Part shown: in pieces, positions 12,512 through 22,872 of the stretch
Layout of the letters: each line of letters starts with the position of its first letter
How positions within the stretch are numbered: position 1 is the stretch's first letter
Source: Fratercula arctica
Taxonomy: Eukaryota; Chordata; Aves; Charadriiformes; Alcidae
NCBI GenBank assembly: GCA_947846985.1
Contig: CANTUZ010000001.1
Location: 33,504,727-33,568,726 of the forward strand
Direction of reading: 5' to 3'
DNA length: 64,000 nucleotides
Translations under genes and position numbers: made by a program
Notes under the pieces: generated by a model
Told to the model about the DNA's origin: nothing
The model's database searches: none
Seen by the model: only the letters and a program-made list of their open reading frames with translations

Positions 12512-12846
12512 TGTCTTCTGCTGTTACATCTTTGAAATTTGGCCAGTCTTGGATAAGGGTATTTTCTCTGCCTTAACCCCGCTTCATGTTTCATTTGACT
12601 GCATGGGTCCTGGCCTCTGATATACACAAAGGAGCCATTTGCAAGCCGCATACTCTTTGAGGTACTTTGTTCCATTTGTGGGAAAAGTCCTGGGAAGTCT
12701 TGGCATGTTAATGACACGGCTCTGAGGAGCACTTGGCGATGGCTTCTTCATCATCTTTCCTGATGGCTGGTGATCAGACTGTGCATCCATCTTATGCCTG
12801 GAAGTGTCATACTGGCATCATTCTGTTCCAAGAAGCAGAGACAGCC
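12512..12846. other. unique DNA, weakly coding-like on minus strand
   Basis: A minus-strand frame (12584-12790) has a protein-like composition but no start context, splice sites or family match. See also 12884-13075. If related to each other, they would be parts of an old processed pseudogene or an unrecognised repeat. Confidence 0.3.
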
Positions 12847-12873
12847 ATTATTTATTTATTTATTTATTTTTTT
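12847..12873. repeat. (TTTA)n microsatellite
   Basis: Five to six TTTA units grading into a T run. Confidence 0.95.
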
Positions 12874-14459
12874 CCTGAGCAAATCACTTGCTTGTTCCCC
12901 CTGGGCTTCTTTTGGCAAATGTGCTGGTCAATGGCTTTGCATCACTGATGTTCTCCACTGGAGTCCCAGACTTCAGCTGTAGCTGGTCCACTGAACTGGA
13001 ACACTGTAGAAATGGTGTTGACTTGGATCTGCCTTTAATCTTACAGAAGCTGCTCCTTTGGTCTTCCCCACTCATTATGTGGTGACTGTATTAATAGCTC
13101 TTGGCCTTCTGACATGATGTGCTCACCCATGGATGGCAAACCTTTTAGATATTGGCAGCAAATTTAGCTCAAAAAGCACCCCAACTCTCTCATTACTGAT
13201 GGTGCCAAGACTAATCTCTGTCAGCATCAAATTTGGTAACAGGGCCAAGGGCTTATCATTGCTTGCCTAATTTGAATTTTAGATCTATTCTCTTCCTTTC
13301 AACCCAATCTTGTCTATTTAGTCCTTTTCCCTTGGCACTTAACCATATGCTGAGGAATCCCATTCTTTTTTATGGCTCTGAATCAAGACAGGGAGACCTA
13401 TTGTCTCGTTAAGCCCCGATCTTAGGTTGGTTAAATTTCTTCTTTTCAAGCTGAACATAATGATGTGAACTTCTCTGCTCTCTACTCCCTTCTGAGAGGA
13501 AACAGAGTGTGCATTAACTTACATGTTTTCAGGATGCACGTTTTGTGCTACTGTACAGAAGGTCCACATGCATGTGCAGGAAGCTATATAGACTTCCAGG
13601 AGAATGAGCTTAGGGGCCACACACGCTCACAAACTCCTTTTATTATAGATAAATGACTTCCTTATTTTCACTCTACAATACAGGTTTTTTCACTGTTACT
13701 TCCTGCTTACCTTGCAATAACTGTGTGAAAATTAATCAGTAAATGTTTGCAAAATAGACCAGCCATAAAACTGCTAGATAAGTACAAAATATTCTTTTAA
13801 TTAGAATTAATAACAATAATAGAACTAGATTGAGAGCCTTTCCATGACTGGAATACTCGTTTTCAGAGGGAGACCTGAAACTGACCTGCGTATTTAGCAA
13901 GTTACAGCTACATAGTGTAGATAATTAAAAATAAATTACTATCAGGGCTCTAAAAGTAATTGAAAATCATGTTAACAAATTTAGAAGGGAAAGAAAAAAG
14001 AGCCCAGTACAAAAAAGCAAACCAGCTCAGCTAGCCATCCCAGGGGTTCCTGAACAAATGCAAAGGATTGAAGCCTACAGGATATAGAACAAACCTGTGT
14101 ATCTCTGAACACCACTGGCAATTCTTATTGCTTGCCTAAAGACCTGACCTCTTAAAAAATGGAGCAGAATCAAACGTGGCCAGGTGTGTCTAGCAGGGAG
14201 CAAGATGTAACCACCCCTTGAGACAAAGTAGAGAGCAAAATATGATGGCAGCAGTTTGCAGGTAGATCAGGTCATGCTCTGTTTGGATTAATTGCTGTTG
14301 GAAGCCGAAAAAGCTTCCTTCTTTATCATAGAATCAAAAGCGCTCAGGTGGTTGATTGTAACAACTCCCCTGTGCTCTATGCACAGCCAACAGCTTAAGT
14401 TCACCCCTTTTCTAGCCCAAGAGAGGGCCCTCCATCCAGAAACTCCAGTTTTTACCACT
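12874..14459. other. unique non-coding DNA
   Basis: No repeat family recognised. Minus-strand patches at 12884-13075 and about 13335-13500 read as short protein-like segments in different frames, separated by stops. No function can be assigned. Confidence 0.5.
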
Positions 14460-15152
14460 TGGGCTTAAAATAGACATAGCTGACAAAGCATGGGTTGCAT
14501 AAGTGGACAGTTAGGTGATCTGAAAACTGGCTTGGTGGCCAGGCCCAGAGGGCTGTGATCAGTGGCACAAAGTCTTGCTGGAGGCCAGTCACTACTGGTG
14601 TGTTCCAGGGGTCAATACAGGGGCCGGTACCGTTCAACATCTTCATTAATGACCAGAATGATGGAAGAGAGTGCACCCTCTGCAAGTTCACAGGTGATGC
14701 AAAACTGGGAGAAGTGTCTGATACACCAGAGATTTGTGCTTCCATCCAGAGGGACTTTGACAGGTTGGACAAATGCACTGACAGGAACCTCACTGAGTTC
14801 AACAAGGGGAAATGCCAACTCTGTCCGTGGGGAGGAATAACCCTAGGTCACACACTGGTGACCAACTGGTTGGAAAGCAACTCCGCAGAGAAGGACTTCA
14901 GGGTCTTGGTGGTCAGTAAGCTGACTATGAGCCAGCAATGTGCCCTCATGGCAAAGGCCAACAGCCTCCTTGCATGAGGAAAAGCATTGCCAATATGTCA
15001 AGGGAGGTGACTCTTGCTCTCTGCTCAGCACTGGTGAGGCCACACTTGGAGTACTGTGTCCAGTTCTGGGCTCTTCAGCACAAGAGGGACATGGACACGC
15101 TGGAGACAGTCTAGCGAAGGGCCACAAAAATGGTTAAGCAGCTGGAGCATCT
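14460..15152 (+). mobile_element. CR1 LINE, RT fragment (outer element, left part)
   Basis: Plus-strand CR1 ORF2 fragment. The reading frame near 14555-14977 contains a reverse-transcriptase palm. Motif B has decayed to GVFQGS (normally GVPQGS). Next come FNIFINDQNDG and a motif C at 14687-14698 reading F-T-G-D where active CR1 has F-A-D-D, so one catalytic aspartate is lost. The thumb/C-terminal part follows (LDKCTDRNLTEFNKGKCQ). Upstream, W-x-x-N-W-L-G is visible near 14500-14545 with a stop. The element is 5'-truncated and interrupted at about 15152 by a younger CR1 tail. It resumes at 15346. Confidence 0.9.
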
Positions 15153-15345
15153 TTGATACTGGAACAGGTTGCCCAGAGAGGTGGTGGAGGCCCCATCCCT
15201 GGAGACATTCAAGGCCAGGCTTGAGGAGGCTCTGAGCAACCTGATCTAGTTAAAGACGTCCCTGCTTACTCCAGGGGGGTTGGACTAGATGCCCTTTAAA
15301 GGTCCCTTCAAACCCAACACATTCTATGATTCTATGATTCTATGA
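15153..15345 (+). mobile_element. CR1 LINE, 3' tail nested in the outer CR1
   Basis: This roughly 190-bp tail starts in the ORF2 end (ACTGGAACAGGTTGCCCAGA), runs through GACATTCAAGGCCAGGCTTG and GGGGGGTTGGACTAGATG, and ends in three ATTCTATG units (15321-15344). Its 3' UTR is near-identical in type to the copy at 46958-47165, so both belong to one subfamily. It sits inside an older CR1. Left and right outer halves join as expected, except that about eight target bases seem to be missing. No target-site duplication is seen, as is usual for CR1. Confidence 0.88.
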
Positions 15346-15515
15346 CTCAAGGAGAGGCTGAGAGAGCTGGGACTGTTCAGCCTCTGGAGAAGTGAAGGCT
15401 GAGGAGGATCTTAACCATGTAGATGAATGCTAGATGGGGGAAGTAAAGAAGATGGAGCCAGGTTTTTTTGGTTTTTTTTTGTTTTTTTTGAGCAACGGGC
15501 ACAGACGCTGTCACA
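15346..15515 (+). mobile_element. CR1 LINE, outer element, right part
   Basis: AAGGAGAGGCTGAGAGAGCT and CTGTTCAGCCTCTGGAGAAG continue ORF2 ('[14 protein letters not shown]'-type region) from the left part at 14460-15152. It then reads GGATCTTA...GATGGAGCCAGG. At 15463-15489 a T/G tract replaces about 35 bp of expected CR1 sequence, after which AGCAACGGGCACAGAC again fits CR1. The element then fades. Confidence 0.75.
15463..15489. repeat. (GT7-9)n tract inside CR1
   Basis: T-runs separated by single or double G occupy the place where related CR1 copies have CTCTTTTCAGTGGTGCCC. This is probably a slippage expansion seeded by the CTCTTTTC stretch. Confidence 0.8.
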
Positions 15516-18500
15516 TTGCATCTGCTTTCCCAAGGTCTGCTCTACACACACTGTTAGAAGTACATGCTCAGGTAGAGGAGTAAAGCAGAAGTGCTGCCGC
15601 TGAAAAGTGCTGCCTCTGAAAAGCTTGGATTCAGGTCACAATTTGCAAGTAAGAGGACAGCAAATTTTCAGGATTAGCATGAGTAACATTTTGTAATTCA
15701 AAAGGCTGTTGGCTGTTGGAAATCTCTCAAAGTCAGCAGGAACCATATCAATCAGGTTCAAGAAGAAGCCATACAGAAGAATAGGAACTCAAACCCTATG
15801 CACCTGTCTGGATATTCAATGGCTTACTTAAGCCACACAAACTTCCCTATTCACAAGGTAGAATAGGAAGTAGGAAAGACTGAGAAATAACTCCATTTAC
15901 AGCCTAGGCACTATTTGCCTTGCAGAAACAGGAGGTCACTACATTCTCACCAGGTTAAGACCCTGAGAAAAGTGTCTAGATTTTATCAGAAGAGACGCTT
16001 GAAGAGAAGAGAGAATCCTGTACTGAAAGAAAAGGTTGGATAAGATGCTCAAGAGAAGGCTGGGATCAAGAGCAAGTGGAGACAAAACTTAGACCCCCCC
16101 AAAAAACCCAACTGTGTCAAAAAGGGTACAACATGGTAGGAAAGAAAATCTGTTACTTTGGATCAGGTGCTAAGGGAGAGAAGGAAAATCAAAGCATCCC
16201 TCTCTGATGAGGCAGAGCTGCCCCTACTTCTGTAGATGTGCGTCAGCTACTACAGGGATAAGAACAGGATGAGAAAGAGGGAATCTCGGTAGGAAGGAGT
16301 GAAAGAAGATGTTGCAGATAGCCGTGTTCAGGACATCACTCACCAACAAGGAATGTGTGCTGGGGCCACACTTGTGCAGCTGTGCTGCTGCCAGTACTGC
16401 AAAGAACTCTTTCCTCATCTCTGATTTTAGTTCCCGTGCAAATGGCCTCAGCAGTGCATGAATTATTATTAATAATAATTATCTGACTGCTCTTCATCTG
16501 CATAGACTTTGCTACCCAACTCTTCTAATTTCTGTTGCTCAGTCCCTAAGCCTGTCAGCCAAGAGCTGCTGCACTAAACATCAGTGAAATGAGAGTCTTG
16601 ACTGTTCATGGTTTAATCAATAATAGATTTAGGAGGTGAAGTCGCCCATGCTCTTCATTATTGGATCTCAGGCCCCATCTGCTGCTCACTCACTGATTTG
16701 GTCTCTCTCCTGTGAATGCCTCTCTGATGATCTTGTTGTTTACTGCTAGTAAAATACTTGCCACTCAAGAGTTCAGTCAAGTACATACTTTTGCGGTCTT
16801 ACCCATTACAGAAAACATTGGTATTGCCAAAATACACTCTCTTTTTCATCATAAATGCTGCCTGATACCACATGAGTGTTTATTTTTGAGCATTTTTCAC
16901 CTGAAAGTATCTATAGGGAGACTGTGAAATCAGACAGAGGAGATCTGGATGAGGAAATCCTTCCTCCATCTAGTATTTAACTTTCTTTTGATGAATAAAG
17001 TATAAGCTAATCTGCTCTTCTAGAAAGTACATTTGCACAGTCCACTGCACTTATGGTCTACAGAACAGGGCCAGAAACGAAGGCAGAGGCCCATATACAT
17101 TTTATTTGCTCTCTTTTGCTACTCCAGTGCCACAGCTGCACACAGAGAGCAGACATGAATACACGAGGCAACTTGCATGGCTTTTCTTAGGAGCAGTTGG
17201 CAGTGGACCATTAATATAGATGCTCCTGTGCTGACAATTAGGAATAGGGAAGGACACACGTAGGTTGCACTAAGCACCCCATCAGCAGAGCATCTGACTG
17301 CTGCTTCCCTCCGTAGCGAGCTAAAACTGGTCCAGCTGCACCAATTGCTCTCTGCTGACTGCTGCATCAGGGCTGCTCCAAGTGTCAACGAGCGTCGAAA
17401 CCTTCTGCATGCAAAGTATTTCCACACGCACAACAATCGTGTAGGAACCCTACAAGTAAAAGTATGGGCACTCTGTTCTCAGGTACCACTTTCTGGTGTC
17501 CGCTGAATTGTGGTTTCTGCTCAAGCAATGTGACCTGTGATTCGTCCCGACAGGTTCTAACAACTGCATAAACTGCTATGGGCAAGGCAGGAAGATTTGA
17601 GGAGCTTGGTCCCAGGAGTTTTACAACAACCTTCCAACAACATTTCGGTGTGTTATTAGCTCCAGGACATAGTGGACAGAATCTGCAAAATCTACTGTGC
17701 TGCTGAACCAACAAACTCTCTCTCCCCCCCCAAAAATGACTGCTAAACAAAGAAAACCTCCTACCAGATTTGAACTCAGAGAAAACAGCCTTGATTCAGC
17801 TATAATGTGGATGAAATCCCACCCTTTTACACCAAGACTACGTGTTTCTCAGAACAACCAACTCTTGGTTACAAGACGACTCAATGCTATTGCATAGAGG
17901 AGTTTACACTGAAATACTGAAAATCCTCATGGGAAAAAGAGGTGCAAAGGAAACCTGCAGCCTGTGGACTTAGCAAGCACTGTCATTTCATTTCACGCTA
18001 GCTATGGGTGCATCGTTTGTTTTTTAATGGCACTCATGTGAAATAAGAGTAAGGTGCGTGTTGATTTGTGTCTCACCAACCATGACAGCACAGCACAGTA
18101 TTTCAAGCATCTGAGGAAGACCCAAACACGGTTCCATGTGTAACTATAGAGGATGTACTTATAGAGTAACTAGAGCGTCATGCCTTAAAAGCAATTACAC
18201 TGATTCAGCTTCTAATATGGAGGACAATCTATTACCTCAAAAGATGCTCATTGCAGCTGTGTTCATCCTGGAGAGGGTTTATATTGCTTTAACAATATCG
18301 GTCCTGTTAAGGGAAAACAACTTCTGTGTGTGCACTTGAAAATTAGACTCGGTGTCCTAAGTGAAATTGATGCACCCGCTAGAAGACCTTCTTGTTGCAG
18401 TCGCGGAGAGAAGCAAAAAACTTTAGCTGGCTTTAGTTTTTCCTCCCTCGCATGCTGTATGTTGCTACTTAGTCATCTCTCTAATTGTAGCATATTGGCA

Positions 18501-19088
18501 TGAATATCGGATGATGATTTGGAGATGCTTAGCACCTCAGGAAAAATAATTGCAGCATGACCTCAGGTTTAAACCATCACCTTATTCTTATGCATGGCAG
18601 CTACTTTACTCTGTGTTTTTAATAAGGCTAACACCTTATTTCCTCCATCTCATTTATTGGAGACTGCTGCGTGAATGAGATTTGGACATTTTTTTTCCCT
18701 AAGCCCAGCAGATTGCTGGTCCATCTCTTTAATGTGCGTGTCCTCCTATTTTAGTATTTTCAGATTCTACCAAACTTGATTACATCTGGGGAAAGTGAAA
18801 GGAAGCCTTGCTCCTGTTAAGAGGTGTAGCTGCCCACGACAAGACAGACAATGGCTTAACCCTCCGTTCTGCTGCATCTGGATTTTATGGTGCCTGCATA
18901 AAGCTGGTGTGAGAGAAGAGCTGGAGTCAGGCCCTTCACTTTACATTCCCCACTCACCCTTTTCCCCCTTGCAGAATCATAGATACAGATTCTGCGTATG
19001 TGCAGAATTGCACACTGTCGCGCATCTTTTGGTTTAACTGTCTTGTCATATTGTATCGCATTCCCACAACACGCCATGTATTTAAAGG
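15516..19088. other. unique non-coding DNA
   Basis: No gene or repeat family recognised. Minus-strand frames at 17119-17436 and 17385-17750 (105 and 121 codons) overlap each other in different frames, with no supporting splice signals or family motifs. Confidence 0.55.
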
Positions 19089-19102
19089 AAAAAAAAAAAA
19101 AA
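19089..19102. repeat. A14 homopolymer
   Basis: Uninterrupted A run within unique DNA. Confidence 0.9.
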
Positions 19103-19786
19103 CCAAACGCACAACAAAACTGCAACACAGCCCAGTACAGCAATGCCACAATTACAGACAAGCACAAACAGTTACTTGTCATTCGCTGGCACGTGCCCAC
19201 ACTGCACACAGGTGAAGCAGAGGCATCTGAACTAAACTTTAGTAGAATATTAACCCCTAATACCATTTTCTGTGAGAGGTCTGCCTTTATTCCTTTGATG
19301 TTTTCAGATCTATTGCTAACTGAAAGCAAACACAATTTTTTTTTTTTTCCTAGCACATACCTGAATTGAAAGATGTGATTAGAGTCAGATGTATTTTTAC
19401 ATATGCATCATTTATTTACTAAAGAAAAACAGGCTTTGGACTGACAATATTTGAACTCTTGCCAAAACCCATGAATATTTACAGGTGAAATCAAACAGAT
19501 TTTTATTATTTTTTTTGTGGGGGATGCAATTCTAATAATTTCTTTTTTAATACTGAAACAATAACAATATTTCAACAATTTGAAATTTATATAGCACACT
19601 ATACATAGCATAGGTAGTATTCTTCCAGTGGTATTTCAAGACTAATTTCAGATAAATTTATTTTTTTTAAGCATGAGAAAAATGCAGAAAACTAAACTGA
19701 AATATCTCATTCGGGATTGAACGAAAAGGATTTCTGTCACTTGAAATTTATTTTCTTCATTATATTTTTGTTTTAGCTGCCAAGCT
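19103..19786. other. unique AT-rich DNA
   Basis: Nothing recognised apart from a T13 run at 19336-19348. Confidence 0.6.
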
Positions 19787-19809
19787 AAAAAAAAAAAAAA
19801 AAAAAAAAA
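19787..19809. repeat. A23 homopolymer
   Basis: Uninterrupted A run. No retroposed body is identifiable upstream, so a poly(A) tail of a retrocopy is possible but unsupported. Confidence 0.9.
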
Positions 19810-21147
19810 GAAGAGACAGTGGTATTAGCAAGGCCACAGATTGAATCATATTCAATCCACAGTATTATTGGAATGGGCTGGCAGATGGAGAGGATGCTTT
19901 GTAATACCCTTTGTCAAAGACAAGGGAAGCATTGAGGGGAGGACAGCTGCTTTAGCAGAGGTACGCCGCTGGGAGCAGGAACTTTGTGTCACTCTTGAAA
20001 GTGCCTCTCCCCTCCTAGGCAGCAATATGTGCATGCTCTGTAATTCACCCTTCTGGAGAAAACAATCTGCGACTGCAATCAGCCAAGTTGGTGAGAAGAA
20101 AGGGGAGTAGACAGAGGAGCCTAATAACAATCCCTGTGAGGGGAGGAACAGATTGAATATCTGGTGAGTTCCGGGACCACCAAGATACCTACCAGTAGCT
20201 TCACACAAAATAAGAAGGGTTCCCAGATCCCTGACCTCTAGCTCTGGTCACTAGGAGATAAGATGGAGGCTGCAGATGGTGGCAGCAGTGACAAAATGGA
20301 GAAGTCTTACAGATGCTTGCAGATGCTGCTGGAGTTTTAGCCTGCTGTCCCCTTTGGTGGGGTAACAGCTCTGGCAGTGCCAGGAGCCCACAGCAGAATA
20401 TTGTCCTGCTCCAGACTCCAGGAAAGCCCTGGGATACCCTAATGATTGATCTACAGATGGATATTATTTTGTGGCAAACTACTGGGGCCCACAGGAGTTG
20501 TTCTGAGCAAGGGCTGCAATTGCTGATGGAGAAGGAATGGAGGAAATTACCTAGGACCTTATTGTCAGATTTGGCCTGGGTGCAAGCCAGAGGATTTACA
20601 CTGCAGGAAGATGTCGAGCCTAGGTTTTTTCATGATGCTTCCAGTGTTCAGTGCTTTATTTGTACAATTTCCTTTTAGTGTTTTCAGGGCAACAATTAAC
20701 CCGTGGAGATTACCTAAAATAGGTACAGCACAGCAGGAGGGTACCACTGGGTGGATGTGCGATTTCCAGACTAATCAGTTCACCTTTCTGTATGGTTAGC
20801 TTCCTTTTTGTTTGCTGATGCTTTGGCCAGTCGAGGTAATACACAGACTTTGCAGTTAACTGAAGATGAGTGATATATCATTTAAAGTATCCCTCTGCTA
20901 GATGAGAACTACACGCAGTTTCTGTGCTGTCAGCCTTTAAATCTTCAAGACCACAGAGGTGGTCCCCTTGGATCTAGATGATGGCGTACATATTTGTTTG
21001 AATGTTCTTCCCTAAATCATGAAGATCGTGCACTGTAGATTTGTAGTCACTGGAGAAATTGGTACTGCTTATCTAGCATTGCAGCAGGCAGGGCTCAGCG
21101 CCGTGAGTTAACACCCATTCTCCAGTTCTATATAACCATAGTTGTGG
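19810..21147. other. unique non-coding DNA
   Basis: Nothing recognised. A plus-strand frame of 121 codons (20313-20678) has no family motif or splice support. Confidence 0.55.
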
Positions 21148-21176
21148 TTTTTTTCTCTTCTTTCTTTTTGCTTTCT

Positions 21177-21207
<31 letters not shown>
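21148..21207. repeat. pyrimidine tract with T29 run
   Basis: TTTC/TTCT repeats run into 29 uninterrupted T (21179-21207), the longest homopolymer in the window. Confidence 0.95.
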
Positions 21208-21211
<4 letters not shown>

Positions 21212-21757
21212 GTTGTAGACTTCACTGACCTTAAAAAGCTTTTCAAATAGATTGGGAAATAAATCCATAAATTTCCTAAACAAAAACCAGAGACACATTC
21301 ATAAGTACTGCTCCCAATTATCTTCTCCATTTACTACTGATCATTTCTCGGAGAACCAATTCTAGCCAGGGCCTGAATGTCACCTGTTATTTCTTTCTCC
21401 CTCTTTTAACTTCATGCCTGACCTAACATGACATCGGTTTGTCCAAAAGGTGGCACTGCATCTTTGAGCATTTCATGGACTGAAATTGCTCTGGTGCAGA
21501 AGAGGTCTTCCGTGTAAATAAGTAGAGCTGCTTTGCAGATCCGCTAAACATTTCCACTAGCATTTCAACCACGGGCCTTTTCTAAAGTAAGTCCTTAAAT
21601 TTTTTAAATTTTTAAAGTTTTGACAGAAAAAAAAGCTTGACTTTGAGTTTTCTGACATCTTGGCTAAAAGCTCCAGCCAAGCACATCCAGGTAAGATTGC
21701 TTCTCTTTGGAAAGGTCTTTAAGGAGAGTTGTAATTCTGAGCTTCCAGAAAAGCCCA
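21208..21757. other. unique DNA upstream of a candidate exon
   Basis: Contains a strong donor-like CAG|GTAAGA at 21688-21694, preceded by an acceptor-like TTTTGACAG near 21616-21624. Together they would bound a short non-coding exon. No other feature. Confidence 0.35.
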
Positions 21758-21869
21758 ATGTCTTCCACTATGACAGGGAAATTGTTGCTCCTTCTGATTG
21801 CTTGCTTGGTCTCTCTCAAATTTACCAGCTGTGCTGTGCAGAGAAATAAAATTTACTTTAATACGAAAG
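21758..21869 (+). CDS. candidate first coding exon with signal peptide (unrecognised)
   Basis: Two in-frame ATGs (21758 and 21770) open a peptide that looks like a classic secretory signal. From the second ATG it reads MTGKLLLLLIACLVSLK, then a short polar stretch (F-T-S-C-A-V-Q) suitable for cleavage, then R-N-K-I-Y-F-N-T-K. The exon would end in ACGAAAG|GTAAAA (donor GT at 21870-21871). The second ATG has A at -3, so it is the better start. No downstream exon was found and the peptide is not one I recognise. Against it: hydrophobic T-rich frames arise by chance in this neighbourhood, and a polypyrimidine-rich block follows at 22150. Family unknown. If real, it encodes the N-terminus of a secreted or membrane protein. 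Confidence 0.22.
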
Positions 21870-22149
21870 GTAAAAAACTTTTACTTAAGACACTTCTTCT
21901 CCTCAAGCCACCAGGCACAAGGTGCAGCAACAGTTTTTCAGGCTCTAGGTAGTCTTAGGTTGGTCTAAGTTTGGTCTAAGAAATACAGAACTATCCTTTC
22001 CGCAACACTCCCCACAAAGCAATTAGACTTGTGGCATCAAACCACAATGGCATGTCCCAGATTAGCTCCTTTGCTGGGCTACAGTCTCTTTCTCAGGGTT
22101 CTGCGGTACCACACGGATGGTAGGACCACCAGTAACCAATCTCCCTGGC
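21870..22149. other. unique non-coding DNA
   Basis: Nothing recognised. A short AGGTTGGTCTAAGTTTGGTC-type local duplication is seen near 21957-21978. Confidence 0.6.
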
Positions 22150-22872
22150 TTTTGTCAGCTTTTCAACAAAGGTTTTTTTGACTCTTCCTTCCTCACTTGG
22201 TCCTTGCTTTTCTAGGTCTTGCTGATACCTGCCTCAAGGCAGTTGTCCTCCAACTCCCAAAGCCACTGCAGAGATGCCACACTCCCACTCTTACTACCTT
22301 CTCCTGTCAGGTCAATCTCTATTCCCCTTTTATCTTCCTTTATCTTTGGAAATGCAACTACTTGTCTCTTTTCTGTCTTCCGGTGAGGCCAGCTTCCTTT
22401 TCCCTGAATTTTTATTACTTTTTTTTCTCTATTTCAAGTCCTCTCTTCCTTAGGAGACCAGACTTCAATTTTCATGTTGACAGTCTGCCTGGCTCTAATC
22501 TTTCACTCCTTGAATTTAAATTCCTGCATTGCAGTCAGCTTTCAACTCTCCTATTGATTGCTGGAGTTGTTCTCTCCAGTTTCCACTCAGTCTTTACACA
22601 CCCTTCAGTCACTTCTTGCTTTTCTTCCTTATATTTCATTCTTTCCTCTGTCTTACAAGCCCTCTAATGAATTTCAGTCTCCCAGCATGTTTGCATGTTC
22701 TCTAGGCCTGCCTTTTCCTCTCCCAAATTGCATTCTACCTTGATTCTCCTTGCCTGCTTTTCTGTGATGCTATTCATTGCTTCAAATCTGACTGTAACCA
22801 GTGTGTATCCTTTATATTTTTTTTTCTCTCTTTCTGGCCTTGCTGCTGTCATCTCTTTGCCCCGATTTACAC
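22150..22872. other. pyrimidine-skewed block
   Basis: About 700 bp in which the plus strand is strongly T+C rich, with many CTTTC/TTCCTT runs. The 156-codon plus-strand frame at 22197-22667 follows from this skew: it is rich in Phe, Leu and Ser and lacks family motifs or splice support, so it is not called as a gene. Confidence 0.7.

Noticed and set aside
12358..12732. Frame with poly-Cys/Tyr and the opposite poly-Asn frame
   Set aside because: Artefact of the (AAC/AAT)n microsatellite.
14328..14341. ATCATAGAATCA, resembling an inverted CR1 terminus
   Set aside because: The following sequence does not match a CR1 3' UTR.
17119..17750. Two overlapping minus-strand frames of 105 and 121 codons
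   Set aside because: They overlap each other in different frames with no homology or splice signals.
18856..19356. 166-codon minus-strand frame
   Set aside because: Crosses an A14 homopolymer and shows no family motif.
22197..22667. 156-codon plus-strand hydrophobic frame
   Set aside because: Explained by the pyrimidine skew of the block. No motif or splice support.
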